64,000 nucleotides of DNA from positions 10,929,501 to 10,993,500 of the forward strand of contig OW203985.1 in NCBI GenBank assembly GCA_934047225.1, in the 5' to 3' direction. The notes under the pieces are model-generated. The model searched no databases. It saw only the letters and a program-made list of their open reading frames with translations, and was not told where the DNA came from. The translations under genes and the position numbers were made by a program. Origin of the DNA: Ypsolopha sequella. Lineage: Eukaryota > Arthropoda > Insecta > Lepidoptera > Ypsolophidae. Shown piece by piece: positions 23,165 through 36,139 of the stretch; the first letter of the stretch is position 1; each line of letters begins with the position of its first letter.

Positions 23165-23527
23165 TTTTCAATGCAAGTGCTCGTAAAGGCCCACTTTTTT
23201 TGCATCAAAACCGAACAGAAAGTCGATTATTTTGCCCTAGGGCTTTATTATTATTATTTTTTAATTTATTTATGAGAAGTTGGCTAACCTGCAACCTTTC
23301 CTGTGTACCATAAATGTTATACTTTTTTTTCCACTGTTCAACGGCTCAGGATACAGTCCTTTTGAGCCAATCATAATTTAAAGTTCACAAGATTATAGGT
23401 ATTAGTTTTATTTCCTCACACTATGCATTGAAAAACGTAGTATGATACGATATGATACTCGCTACGCACGTGTTTTAAATCGTCCTCGTGATTTATTCCT
23501 TTTCGCCCTTGTAGCATAAACTACTAT
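23165..23527 (-). mobile_element. Palindrome-headed repeat, copy 3
   Basis: Inverted copy of the family at 15.0 kb. The tail lies at the left (ATGCAAGTGCTCGTAAAGGC) and the palindromic head at the right (CCTTGTAGCATAAACTACTA). The palindrome is partly deleted around 23440-23490, where one arm has collapsed (GTATGATACGATATGATACT). Confidence 0.7.
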
Positions 23528-24386
23528 TATTTTAAAGGTTCATATATTACTCTCAACATCTCCTATGACATGGAACGAAAATTTCTCCAAAGTTTATTAA
23601 AATACGACAAACTTAAATCTCACTATTATATTTCTGCATTCACCTCACCAGTTGTCTTCGTCCTGCGTGCTTGCGACTAATAAATTGTCCCACTCCGTCT
23701 TCCGTAACGTTACGGCCAACTGTTACGGACAACTTCGTCACAAGGGCTTTTTAGGATGGCGTCTTGGCACGACATATTGAATACGCTAAGTTTAAAGTGA
23801 AGGAAATTATTCATTGTACCGAGTTGAAGGCGAGGAAAGTGAAATTTATGTGGTTAATAAAGTTTATTTGTTTTTATATTTATTAACAAATAAATAAAGT
23901 CAAAAAAATATAGTTGATGGGAATATGTAGAGAAACGGATACCTTATTGATTGTTGCAGTAATAAAAGTTTGACACATAAGATGATAGGCACTTAAATAA
24001 ATATTTATTTAATTCAAGTACACAGGTGAACCTAATACTTATTAGTTTTACATTGTCTAAGTTTATGATTTTTAAAGATGACATCATTTAAAAATTTTCT
24101 GACTATTCCCGAAGTCCGAAAGCAAATTTCTAACAACGTGCCAACGGATCACCCGGCCGGTTACGGCCCAAGGTTCAAATACTTACATATATGTCACATA
24201 ATGTTTTTCTACTCGCCTGGTGACGATCCCACTGAAGGGTTGAAAAATACCGCCTAAATTATGTTTTTTAAAATTATATACGCTATCACAGCTTTTAAAG
24301 TTTTTTTTTAAATATAAATATACTGATAAATAGGATATACAAATATAAGGAAATCTCAAGATATATTTCGGGTCCAACCTGGACCA

Positions 24387-24420
24387 TCATCATCATCATC
24401 ATCATCATCATTATTATTAA
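24387..24420. repeat. (CAT)n microsatellite
   Basis: About ten CAT units followed by TATTATTA. It may be the simple tail of a minus-strand LINE, but no LINE body could be identified beside it. Confidence 0.8.
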
Positions 24421-25039
24421 TGTTATAATGAATTAATATTAAGATAGATTGTAAATAGGTAGTCTAGGTTTTATATGTTTTTATGTCATGACCTGTCATG
24501 TCATTTACTTTTATATTACATATGTCAATGCCTAAATTATGTAAAATACAAAAAATAAAAAAGCCCTTAAACGGTATTATAGAAAACATATTTCATTACT
24601 AACAAAATATCCGATAAACGTACCACAGATTCATTATCACGAACATCAAAGTGTCAAACAAAAGAAAATCCATTTCGACGTGAGCGTGCTACCCACGTGT
24701 CCTACAACTCTATAGTGCTCAGTACAAAAGGACTAGTGAAAAACTGTTTACCTAGCCGGTCAGCTTTCGATGTCCGCCTCAGATAGAGTGGCGGGTGGCG
24801 CGATCCATCATTGCATTAGAGGGGACGCAATATTTATTGATTTTTACCAATTTTCACGTTGCACGGCGACACAGGAGCCCGTTTGTTGTGTCTGAAAATA
24901 AAAAGCGAAAATACAGTGTGTGGCTTGTTTGGACGAATTGATATCTTCGAAGAGGGAAAATATCGATGTAACGTTTTTCTTGGGCTAGTATCTGTTTGTT
25001 TGTTTTCTCTCTGTTGGTATATTTAAGTAGGTCGAAATA

Positions 25040-25215
25040 GTAGATAGAAATCGCTTCGGTGGCTTGGTGTTCGAATTTCTAGAGGTCGCTGGTTCAAATC
25101 TTGTAGGAGTACAATTCGTGCACATTTATTATTTTATTACATTATGAGATTAAATTTGACTTGTAAAAAGTGTATTATGTATACCTACTTTACAAAATAA
25201 ACTATTTGAATTTGG
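25040..25215 (+). mobile_element. SINE with tRNA-like head and TTTGAA tail
   Basis: Head GCTTCGGTGGCTTGGTGTTC with B-box-like CTGGTTCAAATCTTG. The 3' part contains ATTAAATTTGACTTGTAAAA and CAAAATAAACTATTTGAATT. The same 3' sequence appears inverted at 44591-44690. Confidence 0.6.
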
Positions 25216-25499
25216 CCAATCTGCACGCCTCTGAAAGCAAGTAAAGGATAATAGGTGGTAAAAACAGAACCCATCAGCTTACTATAAATAAGTCCCTTCA
25301 AAGTTCTCACATACTATTAGTTACATCACAATAAAACACTGTTGTTCACTGTTTCACAAAATTATATTTAATTTTATTAACGCTTTACACAAAACCAGTT
25401 TCTAATATTAAATTTTCAAGGGTCATTTAGGTCTTAAAAATGCAAACTACATGCAATAAAATCATGTTATTTATGGAGTACATAAAGTACAAAATATCA

Positions 25500-27850
25500 A
25501 ATAAAGTAGGTAGATGTTTACAGTAAGAAGGCAATCAAAATAGTATAAAAGTAATTAAGCCCAGCTGGCATTAATCCGCAATTGTTTATGGAAATGTATG
25601 TCGCAGTCGAATCGTTCGTTTTGGCAAAACAGGGTTCCCGGGAAGACGGTTGAAAACAAAATCCTGATTTGCATGTGCAAATAGCACTGTAGTGAAATCC
25701 AAACAGTAATTTGGTAGACAATGGCGAACCAGCTGCGTTGTTCCAGCTTGAGGAGGGGACAAGAATTAAAACAATAATTTCTTGCTGTTATTTGCAGAAA
25801 TATAATGGGACTTGTTCTTCGGACCCAAACTGGGATAATTACTTGCATATAACTACACATATACTTGGTTAAAAAAGGCAGTATGATTTTAAGCATCACA
25901 GTATAACATTTTCTGCGTTCCTGATATTTCCACGAATTTCCCATGAAACTGAAATTTTTGCGAGCGTCAAAACTAGGAGGCACCCAAAAAGTCCATCAAG
26001 TCGCTTCCTAATCATAAAGGCAGTAATACATAAGTCATATATACAAATTTTCACGCTAGAATCCTAAAGTATTGACTACAAAATCACCATCTGCTACGAT
26101 CCTGATTCATTCGCTTCTTCCACATTCATCAATTGAATGATACAAAAGATTTTTACTTATTTTGGTTCACTAGGATTTCAAAATGGATATCGATTCCATC
26201 AAAAGTGTAGCAGTTAAGAGGCAAAATCAGTGCATTTAACATGGTACTCAATTTGGGCACCCTGATTTACAAAATTCACAAAGCAAAAGTTACGATACCA
26301 AATGAAAAGGAAGCCCTGTTCGCCGATACGTCATTATCAGCGCAATGCCCAAAACATAAAACCGTCATGTGCATAATGCACACAATAAATATTATTCCCA
26401 ATGGATGCAGCTAACCCTGGTAAGTCTCTCTCCAGAGATGTAGGTCACCATGTTATCTGTCCCTTGCTGACAAAATCATTCTATTTATGTCTTACAATCC
26501 CACGCATAAAGTCTAATATTGCTCTTCAAATTTCGTCCAACTCCGATTCCACAAAAATAGACATAAAGATTAAATCCATAAGACTCTATTTTCAATGGGC
26601 TATAATATTTTGAAAAATGCTCCCTTAAGTGATTTGTGCAAACCAGTATTGCATTTGGGAATCTAATGGTTGCGACATGCGCTTGTCTTGCAAGTACGTG
26701 TGTGCATTTAATTTATAGCCACATAAGAAAGGGTGCAGGATTAGCCATTGTCAACATTATCTTAAATATTTTATGCCCAATTAAATCGCCTTTATTTAGT
26801 GAGGCTATAAATTTCGCCACAGCTCCAGATAACGCATGTGTGGGTTTTGTATACCCCTTTTTTTTGGAGCAATAAATCACAGACTATTCTATTGTTAACT
26901 TAAAAGAAGCTTTACAGAATTAGCATAAAATCAATCAAATGTCAATCTCTAGACAACCATCTGTGAAATAAACATAACAAGACGCCTCGATGTGATTAGC
27001 AGGACATAAAATATCCCAATGAAACTTAACCTCCATGTCTCAGACGAGGTCCCAAAGGCCATCCACCCCGAAAAAGCATACAGTACTGTTTGCACAGTAA
27101 CCTACATTATCCCCGTCGCATAAGGGATGGCATCATTAATGACGAACACAAGGGACATGATTTTGAGGGTCGATACGACCCTCCGTGACTATGAATGCAT
27201 TGAAGACATCACCTCATCAAAACCACTGCAGACGCGCCGCAGAATTTCGACTATAAGCTTTTGGAGCAATTTAGAACTGTCACAACTCGGCTGTAGAGTA
27301 AACAAAGGAGATACTGGGGTGTTGTACTGTAGAGTTTGCTGCAATTTCACACCGTTGGAAAGGTAAACGGCTTGAAAGCGGGAATATTCTAAGCCACGTT
27401 AGGAATACAAGAAAACCAACGGTAGCACGCCCTCTCCAATTTCAATATCTGATTGAGTCCGTGCCGTTCTATTGTTGGAATGCTGCAGAGTGGCCGGAAG
27501 TTGGAGTATGTAGGAGTACATCGGTCACCGTAGTGGGCGCCGCGTAGCTTTTCAATTTGCCCTGTACGTATTCCATTCAAATTTTTACCCTCCGTACTTC
27601 AGGCTCGTTCGATGAGTGCCCTGACGGCTATTCAGTGCAATTTGCCGATGCCACAGTGCGGTGTTCTCTATTCAAGCTCAATAGGATTGTCTCCGACAAT
27701 GCGACGGTTTAATGGAATCAAAATCCAAAATCCGTTGCACTTGTAGTTCCTAGCTCGATTTCGATTGATCGAGTGATGGATAAGGATTTTCTTCTGCAAT
27801 AAATTTTTTTGTCGAATGTCCGGGTTTAGATTTTTTTGTTCCCAGTTCAA
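25500..27850 (-). other. Unresolved low-repeat segment, possible decayed coding DNA
   Basis: This segment lacks the dispersed repeats common elsewhere and is less AT-rich. On the minus strand there are hydrophobic runs interrupted by stops, for example MSLVFVINDAIPYA then YAFSGWMAFGTSSETWRLSF and IGIFYVLLITSRRLVMF (about 27170-26950), and a 142-codon frame at 25983-25555. These could be remains of a multi-pass membrane protein gene, but no family motif is visible and no function is assigned. Confidence 0.25.
26085..26150 (-). mobile_element. RTE-type LINE 3' fragment
   Basis: Read on the minus strand it gives LMNVEEANE, then a frame-shifted SRW, matching LMDVEEAKEVCKDRSR in the longer copy at 42.2 kb. 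Only about 65 bp remain. Confidence 0.55.
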
Positions 27851-27989
27851 AATTGCACATTTTAATTACAAGCATATAAATAATGGGAAATTATTAATCG
27901 GGCGATTAAAAATATAATTAGCGACTTCAAGAGTCCAGAATAACTACCAAAGCGTGTGAATTTAAAGTATAAAATCGAAAATATTTCAC

Positions 27990-28100
27990 CCAAAGTCAAA
28001 AAATAGGTGCGACGACGCGCGAAGCAAGGAGGAGCGTGTTGATAAAATAAGGAGCCGAGCGAAGCGGATCGGAGCGAGGCGACGTCCCTAGTTATATTAC
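27990..28100. repeat. GC-rich short repeat with GAGCGAAGCGG motif
   Basis: A GC-rich island in AT-rich surroundings. GGAGCCGAGCGAAGCGGATC and GGAGCGAGGCGACG recall the apex motif of the palindromic elements (GAGCGTAGCGAG). The ends are not defined. Confidence 0.4.
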
Positions 28101-28840
28101 TTAAAATTAAATTATTTATATTATTATTATTAATATAAAATTGTTCACCTACGAATTATTCATCTCAACTCAAATTTGTATTTTCAAATCACCGTTTTCA
28201 AAATTTTTTATTCACCCAGTTTTTCGCCCACTTAGTATTTTAGTACGCTATATTCAGTATTTTTGACACCTTAAATTTGAAATTATATTTACAATATTGT
28301 AAACATAAAGTGATTTTGAATTAAATCAAGTCAAAACACGAGTCTCTTTAAGGAGTAAAAATTGTATTTTAAGAAATCCCGAAGAATACTTAATTAAAAC
28401 TAATTTCTGATGCACTTACCGAGTTTTCAGTATAAATTCGGGTGTATTTAAACAATGTTTGCAGCCTGTTAAACTGGTGTAATGGTCATTAAGGATTATT
28501 CATTCATTACCCTATAATTAAATTTTGATGTATTAGAGAATTTATAATTTATAACCTCTTACGTGTAAACTGAAATAAAATCGGAAAAATTTATTGTTTT
28601 AATCTGTTTGATCTAGTAGCTTGTGCATTTTGATATGAAATAGCTGTTTTTTCCTTATTTTTAGGTTTGGCACTGTAGTGAGGTTGTTTGTATTTACAAA
28701 AATAATATCTACTTTAAGACAGAACTAAAAACACGGACTTTTAACCCGTTCAGTTATCTTTTTTTATAATAATTGTAGAAAAACAGATATCGAGTGCGAT
28801 CACTTTTTGTAAAATTAATGATTAATAATTGGTCCCTTTT

Positions 28841-29095
28841 TTAGGGTTCCGTAACGAAATGGTACCAAATGGGACCCTATTACAACAAATAATAAAAACT
28901 AGGGTTCCGTACCCAGAGAGTGCCGCATTGTTTGTCAGGCGCTACTATTTCAGAGCTTTTTGTTTATTGTCGTGTTTTTAAGACATCTATTTGTTGTCAT
29001 GTAGCAAAATGTTTTTAGGGTCCCGTACCCCTATTGTATGGTGGTACGGAATCCTTTGTGCGCGAGTTCGACTTGCACTTGGCCGATTGGCCGGT
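28841..29095 (-). mobile_element. GTGCGAGTCGGACT-family repeats, fragment and minus-strand copy
   Basis: A fragment of one copy (TTTTTTAGGGTTCCGTAACG) is followed by a minus-strand copy from TAGGGTTCCGTACCC to TGGTACGGAATCC, then GTGCGCGAGTTCGACTTGCA and CTTGGCCG. The GGGTTCCGTACC and GGTACGGAAT blocks are inverted relative to each other, as in all copies. Confidence 0.65.
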
Positions 29096-29484
29096 ATGTA
29101 CACCCTTGGACTTTATCTGAAATATCGTCTAGAAAATTTGTCTTGTAAATAAAAATAAAAATTGTACAATTTTCAGGGGAATAGACAGTTCAATAGTTTA
29201 AACATCTAAATCCACCAAAACAGTACCGATTTTAATTTTTGTATTTTTTAAACGTTTGTTTATTATTCAACTTATTAAATTATTAAAAATCAGAAACATA
29301 ATAAAACAATACCCTGACTGGCTTACTGTTCTATGAACGCCAAACGCCCTCCTTTTACAATAAAGACAATCGTCTAGAAGGAATTGTTCGTAATTCTACC
29401 CTCTAAGAGGTTGAAAGGGGCAAACCTTGTTTTTCAATAATACGTCACATTTCTTAAGAACAGTCTTAAACTTTTTTATACATA

Positions 29485-29543
29485 ATTTAAAAGCACAAAT
29501 ATTTTTGACAAAATTCCTCCGGACAATATTTGTGCTTTTAAAT
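29485..29543. repeat. Perfect 19-bp inverted repeat with 21-nt loop
   Basis: ATTTAAAAGCACAAATATT (29485-29503) is perfectly complementary to 29525-29543. The hairpin is short and AT-rich, and no function is assigned. Confidence 0.8.
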
Positions 29544-32117
29544 TTGTTTCTGATTGATTTTTAGCTGGTAATGCACTCTAATAGTAATTAGAGTATTCAA
29601 AGCGATGGATTGCGCAATAAAAACATAATAATCTTTTTTATACATTTTTTAATTTCATCTTTCAGTCGTGGAAAGAAATGAAAAAGGGTAAAATCTCGTT
29701 TTCGTTAAAATATATCATTTGAATCCTGTTGTAATTCTTTATGGTTCTTGCTAAAACCATTGGACATAACAATTCCCATAGCTTAATTTTTAAAATATTT
29801 TATTTTTAATTTTTTTCGGAGAATTTACGTCATTTTAGGACATGGTTTCCATTATTTTGCTATATATATTGACCATTATTTTTTTATGATTTTTTAAAGA
29901 ATTGTCCAATGACCTTGTCACTTGAGAATTTTAGACATTATACTGATTGTGATGTGTGATTGCTTATAAAAAAAGTGGTCTGTCTCTGTCTGTCTACTCA
30001 TCTGTCATTTAGCTGTTAAATTAGTCTGAAGCAAATTATTATAAATTTATCTTGATAGCAAAGGACACATTTCTAAACAGCCATTAATCAAGTGACGTCA
30101 CACAAGGGCAAATGGAAGTTGCAGCTTTTTCGTAAAAATATTCATCATCATGAGGTTTTTTAGACCAAAACTTCGAAAATACGGCTTTTTAAACCTAAAT
30201 CTCGAAATGGTTTTCGAATTAACACACCTTAAAATAATTTAATCTATGCCAATTCGACTTTTCGGAATGTTATTTGGTGCAAAATCTATACATATATTAG
30301 GTATAAAGCCTTTTGTTCGCAGCTCCAGCTGCTGTCACTGCTCGCCTCCATCTATTCACTTATACTGCAATAATATATATCCTAAAACTTCAAGAAACAC
30401 TGTAGACCTCCTTAAATCACGCATGCAATAATATTTCTCCAGAGGTATCCAAACTATATAGTGCGCCTGCAAGTGTACAAATACTATGTCCCGTGGGATT
30501 CTTGATGATACAAGTATGGGAGTGGTATCAAACTCTTCGTTATGATATGGAGAATCAGTAATTGGATGGTGGATAATGACCACTCGTGTCAGATTGAAGT
30601 TATAAGCAAAAAACAAAATGGCCGCTATAATTAGTAATTATTTTAGTAATAAGTAAATTCTCATTAAAATTTTTACACACGCCAATTTCCAAGCTAGAAT
30701 TTTTCCCATTTTATATAAATGTAAAAGAGCAAAGTTGTAAAATAAAACGTAAAAATTTGAGCTGTTTTAGTGGGTTTAGAAGTTTATTCCAAAGTTAAGT
30801 CTATTTCGCTACAGCGCTCAACGCATTTCAGGAAACTAATAAATCTAGCAACTGCGACAAACAGCCAAAACCGAGTTATAACAACAAAGTCAAATTACCG
30901 AAGGAGTTTACCGCAGGCGGGGGGTTGGGGGGAGTAAGCGACACTAGGGGGAGCACGCAAGCCGCATACTGATGCAGGACTCCTAACTCTCCCAAGATTT
31001 TCGGATCGGGATTTTCCTTTCTTTACAATGGGCCTACTCTTGGGGCATATCAATTGCAAGCGGTTATGTCGTTAGAAAGTTTCTTGACAAGGGGGCTGTG
31101 ACTCGGTGGGCACATCTATTTTTGGAGCTTAGCGCCTTTTGCTTTAATGTGGTTTAAAAGTAGAAATAAGAAAGTGATTTGAGCTTTCGATAATTTTCTA
31201 TATTTTGATAGGATAGCTATTTCTAAGCTTTGTAGGGTTTAAAGGTAATTTCGTATTTAAATCAATCCAACTACCGGCACAGTTGGCCGGCATTAAGTCA
31301 GTTTCAATTCGCTAATGAAATTCGAAGTCTCCTATAACCGATCTGCCTTTACCATGGAAATAATTTTAGTAGCATTCGATCCCTTCATTTAATTTACATA
31401 AAAGTCCCACTATTGTTCGTTTTTCTATGAAGAGGGATTATCCACCCTAAGTAGAGATCCCATGGGCATTAATCGTATTGTAAACCACCCAATATATAGG
31501 TCAATATATTAGAGGGACAGCGAATCGATTATTTGGTGGAAAAATGTAGAAGCTACACCCACGCGTTTGTATGTGCCATGATATAATCATATTCTTTGAC
31601 ATATTTGGCTTTTATTGGTAATAAATCTTGATTTCTTAGTGTGCATCGAGACGTAAATAGTCATATTAGGTTGCCATCTATTTGTTTGTGGCATTACTCA
31701 AAACTGTAATACGCATAAATTAAGCTATGATATTTCCTTATTAACTCCATAAATTTCTCATACTAAAACAATAATCAAACAATAGAAAGCAGCCAAGATC
31801 GTGGCTCTAATCGGGTCATATCGGGTTAAATCTTTGATTACGAGCATCAAATCAGTAGAAGTGTACCGTCAGGGAAAGTTCTGCAGACCCACATTCCATT
31901 TTGATTATCTTGACAATAAGAGCGTAGGACAATTGTGGTGCTATTTTCTCCGATAATATTTCTCATGTTCCATCCATTTTTTAAATTTAAGTTATAAGCA
32001 GATAGTTGTCCTATAACCAAAATATAATACGAGTATGTCTTAAATACAGAAAACTAATTATGATTTTATGAAAACTGAAAGATTTCGTGGTTGATAATGA
32101 CATGTGATAATAACGAC
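29544..32117. other. Intergenic, no gene supported
   Basis: No gene is supported. A minus-strand frame at 30616-30356 (86 codons, LTRVVIIHHPITDSPYHNEE and onward) looks less random than its neighbours but lacks a recognisable domain or clear splice sites. Confidence 0.35.
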
Positions 32118-32388
32118 ATGAATCCACACTTGGTATACCCGCGTTTCACCGACGATTATTACGTCCCAACGTGATGGGTGTTGAGCCTTATCGCCTTTCT
32201 TTAGGCACAAATACATGCTTTTTAGGGCATGCAGGTTTCCTCGCGATGTTTTCGTTCACTGTTCAGCAAGTGGTAGGTATGCACGTAAATTCTGAAAAAC
32301 TCATTGGTGCATTCCCGACCGGGAATTGAACATGGACCTCAAGATTGAGAGGCTTGCATTCTACCTCTGAGCTACCGCCGCTTAAATA
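32118..32388 (-). mobile_element. tRNA-headed SINE, near full length
   Basis: On the minus strand it begins GCGGCGGTAGCTCAGAGGTA (A-box region), has B-box GTTCAATTCCCGGTC, and a body with CACCAATGAG and CACTTGCTGAACAGTGAACG. It ends with GGGACGTAATAATCGTCGGTG and CCAAGTGTGGATTCATGTC. About 271 bp. It shares its 3' end with the SINE at 5.3 kb and its body with the one at 47.75 kb. Confidence 0.8.
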
Positions 32389-32865
32389 GTACGATAAATA
32401 AATAAAAGATAAATCTTTATTTCTGTCCGACAACAATGCTACTGAAAATGTTCAAGTTTTAAAAGTAAAAGGAAGGATATGAAACAACAAGGAATATTTT
32501 CCTAACCCCAACTGATCATATGGATTCAAAAACCACCGGAATATTCCTCCTTGAAACCTCATACCTCCTGCTACTCTTGAATATTTGTCTAAAACACAAC
32601 AATGTGCACTATGGGCAAGGGGAAGTGAAGGGCTTTGCACATGAGATTTTTACGTCTAACACAGCAGGATCATTGGCGCAGATAATCCGATGAAATTCAG
32701 TTTTATTATACTTATCGGGTATAACTTCTTTTCCTTCCTCCGTATTTAAATACGAGTATATTCAGCATTCTATGCCACATGAACCAAGCAATTTGAGAAT
32801 TTTAAGATAAATATGCAATGCAGAGCGCTGTGATTGGCGAAATCGTTCTTTAAAAGTTTTTATTT

Positions 32866-33168
32866 TTTAGGTTTCTATAACCAACGGGACTCCGCTGTCG
32901 GTCTGTCTGTCCGTCTATCTGTCCATCTGTCCGTCTGTCACCAGGCTGTATCTCATGAACCGTGATAGTTAGACAGTTGAAATTTTCACAGATGATGTAT
33001 TTCTGTTGCCACTATAACAACAAATACTAAAAAACAGAATAAAATAAATATTTAAGGAGGGGGGGGGGGGCTCCCATACTGCAGACATGTTTGTTTGCCA
33101 TTTTTATAGATGATGGTACGGAATCCTTCGTGCGCGAGTCCGACTTGCACATGGCCGGTTTTTTTATT
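32866..33168 (-). mobile_element. GTGCGAGTCGGACT-family repeat, near full length
   Basis: Minus-strand copy of about 300 bp. It has a GTCTGTCTGTCCGTCT-type run, GTATCTCATGAACCGTGATA, a 13-14 G homopolymer near 33058-33071, and an end in TGGTACGGAATCCTTCGTGC, GCGAGTCCGACTTGC and ATGGCCGG. It aligns along its whole length with 52246-52538. Confidence 0.8.
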
Positions 33169-33294
33169 TATGATTTTGCCTAAAAGTATTAAACAAGCGA
33201 TTTTGTACAAATCAGCGTAGGATATCTAAATTGCAAGAAACGTAGAGTACGAAGTCTCGACACCCCTATGCAGGGCGCCCTAACTTGGCAAAGT

Positions 33295-33445
33295 CAGGTG
33301 GTAGTTAGGTAGGTAAGTAAGAGATCCAGGGATCAGGCGATCGAGCCCCGCCTAAACTCTGTTCACGGAGTTGGAAAATTGCATTCGTTATCGCATTTCC
33401 GTATCCGGCTGCGTCCTTTCTGCACTCGGGTTTAAACCTGCACTA
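33295..33445 (+). mobile_element. Degraded SINE-like fragment
   Basis: GTCAGGTGGTAGTTAGGTAG with a decayed B-box GGCGATCGAGCCCCGCC and a GC-richer body (GTATCCGGCTGCGTCC). It looks like an old tRNA-derived SINE head and body. Confidence 0.4.
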
Positions 33446-36139
33446 GGGTGAATGCGGCGATTTTTTTTCGTATTTACACTATTGTTTTTCAAAATTAAAA
33501 TGAGACCATCAAAAAACTTGACAACACGAGTGGATTTCCTTTATCCCCACATAAATGTTAAACTTTGTGTTGTGAAGCGCAATGGCTGCATTTAAGGCGA
33601 TATGCAAAAAAAATACGGGTGAAATACACGGAAAATTTTAATAAATTTCTGGTATATGCATTTTGACTATATAATCTAGCGTTTTGAAATTGGAAAACAT
33701 GTTTAGATACATTTTCCTCGATAGAAATAATTGTTGAAATGAGGTCTTCAAACACACTTTTTCTCCTCGTTTGACGAATAGGAAATATATACAGAACTCA
33801 AACATATTTCATTAGGTGCGTTTCAACAATATCTAGAGATTTGATATTTGAAATTTTGCTAGCTATTTTAGTTTATTTATAAAAATTTGAAAACTAACAT
33901 TTTTCGCTTTCGCCCTGAATCCACCCCTATCTCACTGAACGTGTTTTCGCTTAGAGTGACAGTGACAAAAATCAAATTCGCATAGCCTCTTAAGTATTTC
34001 ATATAACCATTTTTAATCGTGAAATTAATTTTACAAAAACGAGTGTAGAGAGTTGAAATGCAAATATTTATCGTCTAAAAACTTCAACATATATTAAACA
34101 CATTTAATTTTGTTATTTTACAATATTAAATTCCAAATTTTAAACAGTTATGTATACACGGCATAGTTTTTAATTTTTGAATATTTCCTATGTTGTTTAA
34201 CATCCATAATTTGGTAATTTCTTACATTAACCTTAAGTAATTATAATAGGTACGTGAGCTTTCTGATTATTATTTTGTATCCATGTCCGTCATATTAATT
34301 TATTGCGGTCGTTGAAAAAATACATCTAGCAAACAAACTTAACCCTTCATTTGTGTGGGCTATTTTTTAATTATATAGTACTACAAGAACCTGATGGTGC
34401 GTGGATGACAGTGACAGGAGGGCACAGCTGTGAAATAAGGATAAATAAGCCAAATCACGCGCTATTGGATCCTTGTAGCACTGTAAATAAAAAGCAAGTA
34501 TTGTCACAATATTAAAAACAGAACGACACTATCAGTTCTGTACGAATTGATTTGGCGTAGAAGTCAGAGGCTTGATGTTCCATTGTAGCATAAGAAAATC
34601 TCAAGCATTACGAAACAAAATCTAATTTCCTCGCCTTTCTTCGCCTTCTCCAAAAGGAAATCTCTGAATATTGTCTGAGAATTTCCACTCATGTTGTTGC
34701 TTATTCTTATTAAATAAACTCCGTTGTGAATTAAATTCCCCTCACAAATTGTTTAATTCTGTTGGTATCTTGACATAAATGCCAATCTCTTGCTAAAATG
34801 CGCATTCTTGTCGCATTCGGGCTTTCATTTTATATTAGTCGACCTTTAGCTGAAAAGAAAAGGAGAAAATCGACGACATATTAAAAATGATGGGTTTAAT
34901 TTTTAAGGTTTAGTGAAAATATATTAAACAAGGAACCTTTATGGTGAGTCCTCTGTCCATCCGTCTATAGTATTTTACAATGTCATAATTTTATGATATG
35001 TTTATATAAGCTGTAGACTTACAATAGAATGAAAAGGAAAGAAGAAAGAAAGAAATTTATTTGCAAAGACAAATAATAGCTCTTGTAGGTAATTGCAGTA
35101 TCGATGCGTCCTTCCATGATAAAGACAAATGTTAACGTACAGTAAATGAAAAATTTTAAAATTAAATTGGATACACTGACAAAATTAAAACACAAAAAAA
35201 TAATAACAATACAATATTCAAAAACACAATAGTCGGTATTATTCTCATATCAATTGTAAGAAAAATTTAAGAAAGATATTTAGGAAGGATTACAATGTCT
35301 TGATTCCTAATTTGATCGATTCAAGATAAGTATAATTCTTACTTCGTTAAATATTCATCGACTGTGTAAAAACAGTGTTCAAGTAAAAACTATTCCAGCT
35401 TTTTCCTAAACATATTAAAATTGGGTTGTGTTTTTATATTATTTTATTTATATATTATTATATTATATAATTTTATTATTTATAGTGTTTTTTATATTAT
35501 AAGGCTTAAACAATGAAGGTACAAAATTATTTTTGAACGAGTAGGTATACATCTCAAAAATATGAATTGGGTGTGACCGATTACACAAACAAAAAAGACA
35601 CTGTGCCTGTGTGAAATCACAATGTTGCATTGTACTTATAAAATACGGCCCACAATTCTTCGTCTTAAGGAAACGTTAACAGGGATCTAAGTTTTCATTA
35701 CCAATAAGTAGGAATAAGACGAAGTCAATCTGAAAATTCCCTATTGTCCGCATGGGAGTGATAAGAATGCAAGAGTGAAAATTTTTTGCCCATAACCATA
35801 CAGCTTATGTAAAATTTTGATTGTAAAAATTATGCTTTATTTTCTCTATGTTTTAAACATCCATTTTGGAGCGTCACTAAATAACATCACATTTAATCAG
35901 ATAACTTTTTAATCCAGAAGTTAATTCCGTTAAAAGTTAATTGAAAAGAGGGATTTCAGGTCGCTGAAGAGAAAGTTTCAGATTTATTCTCTTGATAAAA
36001 TTTCACAGCTGAAGAGATCCAACTACCAAGCGTCTACCGACCGGGCACCGATAAGCGATACTGATTGCGTTGTGTACTGCCTTTAGAACGAATAGATGTG
36101 AATTGTTGTTAACATACATACGACGTACATATACACACT
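33446..36139. other. Intergenic, one possible retroelement tail
   Basis: No gene supported. AAAGAAGAAAGAAAGAAATT at about 35038-35058 looks like the inverted tail of a retroelement. GGAACCTTTATGGTGAGTCC near 34931 is a fragment of the family also seen at 55.46 kb. Confidence 0.4.

Noticed and set aside
30356..30616. 86-codon minus frame as a gene exon
   Set aside because: Composition looks coding-like but there is no domain, no neighbouring exon and no convincing splice sites.
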